Shown piece by piece: positions 1-5,052 of a DNA stretch of 7,660 nt. This DNA comes from Prevotellaceae bacterium (lineage in GTDB: Bacteria; Bacteroidota; Bacteroidia; Bacteroidales; UBA932). Where the stretch lies: assembly GCA_031259805.1 (NCBI GenBank), contig JAIRKX010000026.1:1-7660 (forward strand), written 5' to 3'. Each line of letters begins with the position of its first letter. Positions within the stretch are counted from its first letter, which is position 1. Both the position numbers and the translations under genes were made by a program. Under the pieces are notes generated by a model that was not told the DNA's origin, did not search any database, and worked only from the letters and a program-made list of their open reading frames with translations.

Positions 1-1
1 C

Positions 2-1939
2 GACGCCGCCCATGCGTTCCCCGATATGGATGCAGTAGTGCTGACGGAGGAAACCGCCACGCTGCTCTTCGGGGAAAAGCCTGCGTTAGGCCAAACAGTG
101 AAGGGCGACAACGGCGCAAGCTATCACGTGTCGGGTGTAGTAAAGAATCCGCCGGCGAACTCCTCGATACAGTTCAAAGCCATCTTCTCTTTTGAATGGT
201 CGGGGCGGCAAAATCATTGGGGACAGTGGGCAAACCGGGTGTTCGTGTTGCTTCACCCCAGCGCCGACCCGAAGGTGGTGGGCGAAAAAATTGCCGGCGC
301 CCATGAGAAACGGGCGAAGGGTAGCTTCGGGAAACAGTTTCCTTACATCGTGCAACCGCTGGCGCAAACGCACCTGTATGCCCCCAACGGCGAAGAAACG
401 GGAATAAAAAACGTTCGCCTGTTTACGATTATTGCGGTGGCTTTATTGGTTATTGCCTGCATTAATTACGTCAATTTAGTCACGGCGCGCGCCCGCAAAC
501 GCGCCAAAGAAATCGGCCTGCGCAGGCTGATGGGGGCAGGCCGTGGACAACTGTTCTTGCAAATGATGACCGAAACCGTGTTGCTCTTTCTGGTATCTAT
601 CGTGGCGGCTACGGTGTTGGTCTATCTCCTCGCGCCCTCCTACCGGATGATAACCGACAAGCCATTATTCTTTAATGTACTCGACCCGCAGGTATTGTTG
701 TTCTATTTGTGCTGTTTTATATTTATTGTGACCTTGGCAGGCATCTATCCGGCGCTGCTTCTTTCGTCGTTCAAGTTCACCCATGCATTTAAAGCCGCAT
801 TGCCGGAGCGCAGGGGGCGTTTCTCGTTCCGGAAATTATTAATCGTGCTGCAATTTGCCTGTTCGGGCATGCTCATTATCGCCACCATCGTACTGAACCG
901 GCAGCAGCATTTCATGCAAACCAAAAACTTGGGCTACGAGCGGGCGCACATATTCACGATGGATGTGATGACCAATCCGAATATACGGGACTCGTATGCG
1001 GCCTTTGCGCAGGAGTTGTCGCAGCAGAGCAGCATTGTCGGGGTTGCCGGCTCTGAGCAGGAAATTTTGAACATAGGGAATTTTTGTAATTTCCATTGGG
1101 AAGGAGCGCCGGAAGAGAAGAGTTTTACCATAGCCTACATGGGCGTTGACCGCAATTTGTTTTCGCTGCTCGATGTGTCGTTTGTCGAAGGGCAGGGATT
1201 CAGCGGCACGCCGGCCGACAGCGCCTGCCTTTTTGTGAACGAAGCTGCCGTGCGCATGATGAACGTAAGCGACCCGCTGAATACGTCCATCTACGTATCG
1301 GGATACGGGATGCGGGGAAAAATTACCGGTGTAGTGAAGGATTTTCACTTTAAACACATGAGCGAACCTGTCGGGCCGCTGGCCATGTGTCTGGTGCCTT
1401 CCTACTGGACAGTGTATGTGAAAACGGCAGCCGGGCAGGCTTCCGAAGCCATTGCCGCCACCAAGCGCATCTGGGAAAAGTACGACTCGGAGTATCCGTT
1501 TACCTACCGCTTCATGGACGACACGTTCGACGCAATGTACCGGAGCGATACCCGCACACGGAATTTATTTAATATATTTGCACTGCTGGCCATCTTCATT
1601 TCATGCCTCGGACTTCTTGGGCTGGTCACGTTCACAGCCGAAACCAAAACGAAAGAAATCGGCATTCGCAAGGTGCTGGGCGCAACGGTGGCGAACATCA
1701 TCGGCATGTTATCGAGGGAATTTTTGGTGCTGGTGGGCGTCGCGCTGTTGGCGGCGTTTCCTTTGGCGTGGTCTATTATGGAAAGGATGTTGCAGCAATA
1801 CGCCTATCGCATTTCCATTTCGTGGTGGATATTTGCGTTGGCCGCTATTGCGGTAACCGCCCTGACCGTACTCAGCGTGGGCATACAGGCCTACCGCGCT
1901 GCCACCGCCAATCCGGTGAACGCGATAAAAACAGAATAA
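2..1939 (+). CDS. ABC transporter permease, FtsX/MacB family, double-module type (5' end outside window)
   Basis: The reading frame is open from the window edge to the TAA at 1937-1939. The first in-window ATG (26) is not the real start: the eight residues before it continue the alignment with the two complete paralogues downstream, and roughly 125-130 N-terminal residues are missing. Numbered from that ATG, the sequence shows the end of a first MacB-type extracytoplasmic domain (LLFG motif near 13-16, VVKNPP near 38-43), a first FtsX module with helices near 131-153, 183-203 and 223-248, and a cytoplasmic KEIGLRRLMGA motif at 161-171. Then come a helix near 270-290, a second extracytoplasmic domain, and a C-terminal FtsX module with EIGIRKVLGA at 544-553 and the ending NPVNAIKTE. 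By family knowledge this is an inner-membrane subunit working with a cytoplasmic ATPase; no ATPase or substrate is visible here. By eye it is closer to the third permease than to the second. A heptamer array begins directly after the stop. Confidence 0.93.
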   Translation, partial: DAAHAFPDMDAVVLTEETATLLFGEKPALGQTVKGDNGASYHVSGVVKNPPANSSIQFKAIFSFEWSGRQNHWGQWANRVFVLLHPSADPKVVGEKIAGAHEKRAKGSFGKQFPYIVQPLAQTHLYAPNGEETGIKNVRLFTIIAVALLVIACINYVNLVTARARKRAKEIGLRRLMGAGRGQLFLQMMTETVLLFLVSIVAATVLVYLLAPSYRMITDKPLFFNVLDPQVLLFYLCCFIFIVTLAGIYPALLLSSFKFTHAFKAALPERRGRFSFRKLLIVLQFACSGMLIIATIVLNRQQHFMQTKNLGYERAHIFTMDVMTNPNIRDSYAAFAQELSQQSSIVGVAGSEQEILNIGNFCNFHWEGAPEEKSFTIAYMGVDRNLFSLLDVSFVEGQGFSGTPADSACLFVNEAAVRMMNVSDPLNTSIYVSGYGMRGKITGVVKDFHFKHMSEPVGPLAMCLVPSYWTVYVKTAAGQASEAIAATKRIWEKYDSEYPFTYRFMDDTFDAMYRSDTRTRNLFNIFALLAIFISCLGLLGLVTFTAETKTKEIGIRKVLGATVANIIGMLSREFLVLVGVALLAAFPLAWSIMERMLQQYAYRISISWWIFALAAIAVTALTVLSVGIQAYRAATANPVNAIKTE

Positions 1940-1967
1940 TGTATGAAGGATGAAGTATGATGTATGA
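1940..1967 (+). repeat. Heptamer tandem array, 4 units (NGNATGA)
   Basis: Four 7-bp units follow the permease TAA with no gap: tgtatga, aggatga, agtatga, tgtatga. The next bases (agta) start a fifth unit that breaks into the A/T-rich leader of the following gene. It is the same repeat family, in the same orientation, as the arrays after the other two permeases. Confidence 0.9.
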
Positions 1968-1990
1968 AGTAAAAAATAACAATATATATT
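1968..1990 (+). promoter_or_regulatory. A/T-rich leader of the four-helix-bundle gene (possible promoter/translation leader)
   Basis: A 23-bp stretch of almost pure A/T (agt, a run of six A, then taacaatatatatt) lies between the heptamers and the ATG at 1991. The same leader precedes the second copy of this gene at 7548-7578, with one extra A in the run and a short insertion, so it belongs to the gene cassette. No Shine-Dalgarno sequence is seen, which is normal in Bacteroidota. A promoter role is suggested only by conservation and composition; no confident -33/-7 pair can be pointed to. Confidence 0.4.
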
Positions 1991-2344
1991 ATGAGAAAAA
2001 ATATTTTAAAAGAAAAGACGTTTGCGTTTGCAATACGGTGCGTTAAATTGTATCAATATCTTGTAGAAAACAAGAAAGAATTTGTTATTAGCAAGCAGAT
2101 TTTAAGGTCGGGGACTTCTATTGGAGCGAACTATCGAGAGTCTCAAAATGCGGAAAGTAAGAACGATTTTATCCATAAATTGGGAATTGCCCAAAAAGAA
2201 TGTGACGAGTCGTTGTATTGGCTTGAGCTTTTACAGGCAACGGCATTGTTAGAACAAAAAATGTTCGATGACATTTATAAAGATGCCACAGAACTTTTAA
2301 AGATGCTTAAAAGCGCTATCCTGACAGCCAAAGAAAAGAAATAA
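1991..2344 (+). CDS. Four helix bundle protein, 23S rRNA-intervening-sequence (IVP/S23) family
   Basis: This is a complete 117-residue protein with no signal peptide or membrane helix, expected to be cytosolic. The family signature is clear: a first helix with FAFAIRCVKLYQYLVE (11-26), then SKQILRSGTSIGANYRESQ (34-52), SKNDFIHKLGIAQKECDES (56-74) with YWLELL (76-81), and a basic C-terminal helix (about 91-117). Length and motifs match the four-helix-bundle family first known from proteins encoded in intervening sequences of 23S rRNA genes; it is related to the Avd proteins of diversity-generating retroelements. Its biochemical role is not established, though nucleic-acid binding is often proposed. 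There is no rRNA or reverse transcriptase nearby, so this is a stand-alone member. The gene is visibly A/T-rich compared with the GC-rich permeases, which suggests separate origin. It lies 51 bp after the first permease stop and is bracketed by heptamers of opposite orientation. A near-identical copy starts at 7579. The ATG at 1991 is supported by the same start in that copy. Confidence 0.93.
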   Translation: MRKNILKEKTFAFAIRCVKLYQYLVENKKEFVISKQILRSGTSIGANYRESQNAESKNDFIHKLGIAQKECDESLYWLELLQATALLEQKMFDDIYKDATELLKMLKSAILTAKEKK

Positions 2345-2345
2345 A

Positions 2346-2443
2346 CCTCATCCCTCATCCCTCATCCCTCATCCCTCATCCCTCATCCCTCATCCCTCAT
2401 ACCTCATACTTCATACATCATACATCATCCATCATACATCAAA
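2346..2443 (-). repeat. Heptamer tandem array, 14 units, inverted orientation
   Basis: Fourteen 7-bp units fill the gap between the four-helix-bundle stop (2342-2344) and the permease start at 2446. They are seven perfect cctcatc units (2346-2394), two cctcata, then cttcata, catcata, catcatc, catcata and catcaaa. The reverse complement is the NGNATGA family seen in the other arrays, so this array runs opposite to them. The seven identical units suggest recent expansion by slippage. No Shine-Dalgarno sequence or promoter can be separated from the repeat. Confidence 0.93.
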
Positions 2444-2445
2444 TC

Positions 2446-4770
2446 ATGTTTCGATACATTACACGCGACAAAGTTTTTTCCCTCATCAATCTGCTTGGAC
2501 TGGCGGCAGGATTTACGGCAGTGGCCTACATCGGCAGTTTTATTGCGCGGGAAACAGGATACGATAATTTTCATATAAACGGTGAGCATATTTACCGTGT
2601 GTCGTTGAGCGACCGTAACGATGAATCGTTTGGCGAAGCGTATACGACAGTTCCCGCCATCGGGCCGGAGGCTAAAGCGCAAATCTCCGAAGTGACGGAG
2701 TATGCCCGCGTATCGATTCCTTATACGTATTTTATTTCTTACGAGGAGAAATCGTTAAAGACCGAAAATATCGTATTTGCCGATACGGCTTTTTTCAATC
2801 TGTTTAGCTTTCCGCTGCGGAAGGGCGATAAAAGCGCCGCCCTGTCAGCGCCCTATACGGTGGTGCTGTCCGAGCAGACGGCCGACCGTCTGTTTGGACA
2901 TACAGAGCCGCTCGGAAAAACGGTGCGCATCAATGGCGCGGACTATACCGTGACGGGCGTCGCCGCCAATCCGCCGCTCAACTCCGACCTGCGGTTTAAT
3001 GTGCTGGCGTCGTTCGCCACCCTGTACCGTATGCCCGACCGTTATATGGGATGGAACGGCGGCAACCAGTATATGACCTACCTTCAACTGAATCCCAACG
3101 CCGAAATGCCGGTGGTCGCCCAAAAGCTGAACGACCTGCTGCGGGAACATCTAAAAGGCAACTATACGACGCTCGACGTCTACCTGCGTCCGCTGAAAAA
3201 GCTGCATCTTCACTACAGTTACGAATCGCCCTACCTGCAACTGGCGCTGCTGGTGCTGTCGGCGGTGGCGTTGTTGACGGTCGTGGTGGCGGTCATCAAC
3301 TTTGTAAACCTTACGACCGCGCGTTCGCTGAAGCGGATTAAAGAAGCCGGCGTACGCAGGGCTTTGGGCGCCCGGCGATGGGATTTGGTGCGGCTGTTCC
3401 TCAGCGAGTCATTATGCGTAAGCATCGTCGCTTTTGTGTGTGCCTGTTTTCTATTTAAAACGCTGGAATCCGTATATGTCAGTCTGACGAACAGCCCTGT
3501 GGCCTACGATGCGCGGACGGGTTTTGTGTTCCTTTGCATCGGGGGACTGGCGGTAGTAACCGGTATTTTGGGCGGCAGTTATCCGGCCTTGCGCCTGTCG
3601 TCGCTGCCGCTGAGCGAGGTGTCGAAGGGCGGCGGCGAAAGAAAACGAAAAAAACATCGGGTGCAAAATGCATTAATCGTCCTGCAATTGGCCATTTCGA
3701 GCGTACTGATTGTGGCCACCGGCGTGGTGTACCGGCAGCTGGCTTACATACAGCAAAAGGATATCGGCTTTACGAAAGAAGGCATTATCAATATTCCGTT
3801 GACCGGTAAAGACGAACAGGCGAATGCCGCAGCGCTGAAGGAGCAGTTGGCTTCGACGACGGGTATTACGGCGGTGTCGGCGTCGTCGGATGTGCCGTGC
3901 GGTGATTTTACGCGCAACGGCTATTTGCTGCCGAAAGCGACGCGGTTTTCGCTGATCCACGTGGTCGACGTCGACGGCGACTTTCCGGAGGTCTACGGTA
4001 TTCGGCTGAAGGCCGGTCGTTTTTTCCCGAAGGACGACCACGCCCCCACATCTGCCTATGTCATCAACGAACGGCTGGCGCAGCAACTCGGAGGCATCGA
4101 CACGGCGCTCGGACAAACAATACAGCGCAACGGCGCACATGAAATCATCGGCATAGTCGGCGACTTCCATTATGCATCGCTCTATAACGACATCGAGCCG
4201 TTGATTATGACCAACCGTCCCGAAGTCGGGGCGTTCACGAAAATAGCCATAAAATATAGCGCCCCGAGTATCGGCGACATGCTGCAGCGGATAGAGGAAG
4301 TCTGGCGCAGGGTCAACCCCGACAGCCCGTTTGAATATGTTTTTTTTGACGACCAGTACAAAAATCAGTATGAACTGGAACGTTATTTCGGGCGCTTTTT
4401 CTTATGCTTTGCGGTGATTGCGATTGTGCTGGCGGCGCTGGGGATGTTAAACCTGATGGCCTATACGACGGAACAGCGAAAGAAGGAAATCGGCATCCGC
4501 AAAGTGGTCGGCGCATCGGTGTGGGATATCCTGACGATGCTGCTGAGGAAAACCGCCCGGCAGTTGCTTGTCGCCAACCTGATAGCATGGCCTGTGGCGT
4601 GGTATATCGCGCAACAGTGGCTCAATCATTTTGCCTTTCGCATTTCGATCGGCTGGATGGTCTTTGCCGTAGCCCTGCTGGTATCTGTAGCGATAGCCTT
4701 GCTGACGGTCGGCTTTCAGGCCTTCCGCGCGGCCACGGCAAATCCGGTGGAAGCGATAAAGACGGAGTGA
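2446..4770 (+). CDS. ABC transporter permease, FtsX/MacB family, double-module type (774 aa)
   Basis: A complete inner-membrane permease. An N-terminal helix (about 10-35) is followed by the family motif GYDNFHINGEHIYRV (38-52) and a first MacB-like extracytoplasmic domain (about 45-260). The first FtsX module has helices near 263-287, 317-338 and 358-382, with KEAGVRRALGA at 299-309. A fifth helix (about 408-430) leads into the second extracytoplasmic domain (about 435-645, VGDFHY at 571-576). The last FtsX module has helices near 650-672, 700-722 and 735-757, with EIGIRKVVGA at 681-690. It ends ANPVEAIKTE. Members couple cytoplasmic ATP hydrolysis to movement outside the membrane, for instance efflux or lipoprotein/peptide handling; the substrate is unknown here. 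The N-terminus is about 4 residues shorter than the third permease and perhaps 10 shorter than typical relatives. ATG 2446 is the first possible start after the heptamer array, which stays open in this frame. It is the most divergent of the three paralogues. Confidence 0.95.
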   Translation: MFRYITRDKVFSLINLLGLAAGFTAVAYIGSFIARETGYDNFHINGEHIYRVSLSDRNDESFGEAYTTVPAIGPEAKAQISEVTEYARVSIPYTYFISYEEKSLKTENIVFADTAFFNLFSFPLRKGDKSAALSAPYTVVLSEQTADRLFGHTEPLGKTVRINGADYTVTGVAANPPLNSDLRFNVLASFATLYRMPDRYMGWNGGNQYMTYLQLNPNAEMPVVAQKLNDLLREHLKGNYTTLDVYLRPLKKLHLHYSYESPYLQLALLVLSAVALLTVVVAVINFVNLTTARSLKRIKEAGVRRALGARRWDLVRLFLSESLCVSIVAFVCACFLFKTLESVYVSLTNSPVAYDARTGFVFLCIGGLAVVTGILGGSYPALRLSSLPLSEVSKGGGERKRKKHRVQNALIVLQLAISSVLIVATGVVYRQLAYIQQKDIGFTKEGIINIPLTGKDEQANAAALKEQLASTTGITAVSASSDVPCGDFTRNGYLLPKATRFSLIHVVDVDGDFPEVYGIRLKAGRFFPKDDHAPTSAYVINERLAQQLGGIDTALGQTIQRNGAHEIIGIVGDFHYASLYNDIEPLIMTNRPEVGAFTKIAIKYSAPSIGDMLQRIEEVWRRVNPDSPFEYVFFDDQYKNQYELERYFGRFFLCFAVIAIVLAALGMLNLMAYTTEQRKKEIGIRKVVGASVWDILTMLLRKTARQLLVANLIAWPVAWYIAQQWLNHFAFRISIGWMVFAVALLVSVAIALLTVGFQAFRAATANPVEAIKTE

Positions 4771-4896
4771 TGTATGATGTATGAAGTATGAAGTATGATG
4801 TATGATGGATGAGGTATGAAGTATGAGGTATGAAGTATGAGGTATGAGGTATGAGGTATGAAGTATGAGGTATGAAGTATGAAGTAAGAACTAAGA
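4771..4896 (+). repeat. Heptamer tandem array, 18 units (NGTATGA grading into ACTAAGA)
   Basis: Eighteen 7-bp units start directly after the permease TGA and stay in register to 4896. Most are tgtatga, agtatga or ggtatga, with one tggatga, and part shows a 14-bp alternation of ggtatga and agtatga. The last two units change stepwise: agtatga, then agtaaga, then actaaga. This gives a visible bridge to the second heptamer form used before the next gene. The stop codon overlaps an ATG (tgatg at 4768-4772). Confidence 0.93.
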
Positions 4897-4943
4897 ACGC
4901 CGCCTTGTCCCCCGCTGGCGGGGGTGCCGACAGGCGGGGGTGG
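4897..4943. repeat. GC-rich palindromic element interrupting the heptamer array
   Basis: A GC-rich block of about 47 bp beginning acgccgcc interrupts the array; heptamers resume at 4944 with ggtatga. It holds a 7-bp perfect inverted repeat, cccccgc at 4909-4915 and gcggggg at 4918-4924, then a second G-rich copy (aggcgggggt, 4932-4941). No T-run follows, so it does not look like an intrinsic terminator. Similar short C/G-rich palindromes occur as dispersed extragenic repeats in Bacteroidota genomes (recalled, not searched). Edges are approximate. Confidence 0.65.
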
Positions 4944-4964
4944 GGTATGAACTAAGAGTTAAGA
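4944..4964 (+). repeat. Heptamer array segment between two GC-rich elements (3 units)
   Basis: Three units, ggtatga, actaaga and gttaaga, separate the two GC-rich blocks. They repeat the pattern at 4876-4896, where NGTATGA also grades into ACTAAGA just before an acgccgcc sequence. Confidence 0.75.
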
Positions 4965-5005
4965 ACGCCGCCCCGTCATTCCGAGCGAAGCGAGGAATCT
5001 CCGGA
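4965..5005. repeat. Dispersed REP-like element (gtcattccgagcgaagcgaggaatct type)
   Basis: This block also begins acgccgcc and then carries gtcattccgagcgaagcg followed by aggaatct. It has inverted arms attcc (4978-4982) and ggaat (4994-4998), followed by a 10-bp perfect palindrome tctccggaga (4998-5007) that overlaps the start of the next array. Sequences of this type are recalled as widespread short extragenic repeats in many bacteria; copy number in this genome cannot be judged here. Confidence 0.7.
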
Positions 5006-5052
5006 GAACTAAGAACTAAGAACTAAGAGTTAAGAACTAAGAGTTAAGAACT
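5006..5052 (+). repeat. Heptamer tandem array, second form (GAACTAA/GAGTTAA), 6.7 units
   Basis: Three gaactaa units, then gagttaa, gaactaa, gagttaa and a partial gaact that runs into the ATG of the third permease. Any ribosome-binding or upstream control sequence for that gene must lie in this repeat; no Shine-Dalgarno motif is visible. The form is linked to the NGTATGA family by the intermediate units at 4883-4896. Confidence 0.9.

Larger units (their letters stand above)
1955..2423. repeat. 17-bp perfect inverted repeat enclosing the four-helix-bundle gene
   Basis: The arms are 1955-1971 (gtatgatgtatgaagta) and 2407-2423 (tacttcatacatcatac), exact reverse complements. They lie inside the heptamer arrays before and after the gene and arise because the two arrays have opposite orientation. 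Both 1-bp extensions mismatch. In RNA the arms could pair and enclose the whole gene; as DNA they resemble the ends of a small element. With such low-complexity repeats, some pairing is expected once the orientation is inverted. Confidence 0.7.

Noticed and set aside
26..28. ATG at 26 as the start of the first permease
   Set aside because: The frame is open upstream to the window edge, and residues before this ATG align with the paralogues, so the true start is outside.
1991..2344. Diversity-generating retroelement accessory gene (Avd)
   Set aside because: The protein is related in fold, but there is no reverse transcriptase, template repeat or variable repeat in the window, and the motifs fit the stand-alone IVP/four-helix-bundle family.
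1991..2344. Intervening sequence within a 23S rRNA gene
   Set aside because: The family name suggests it, but both sides are permease genes and heptamers; no rRNA sequence is seen.
2346..2443. CRISPR-like repeat array
   Set aside because: The repeat unit is 7 bp with no spacers, and no cas genes are present; it is a simple tandem repeat.
4909..4924. Intrinsic terminator
   Set aside because: The GC-rich inverted repeat has only a 2-nt centre and no T-run after it; it fits a dispersed palindromic repeat better.
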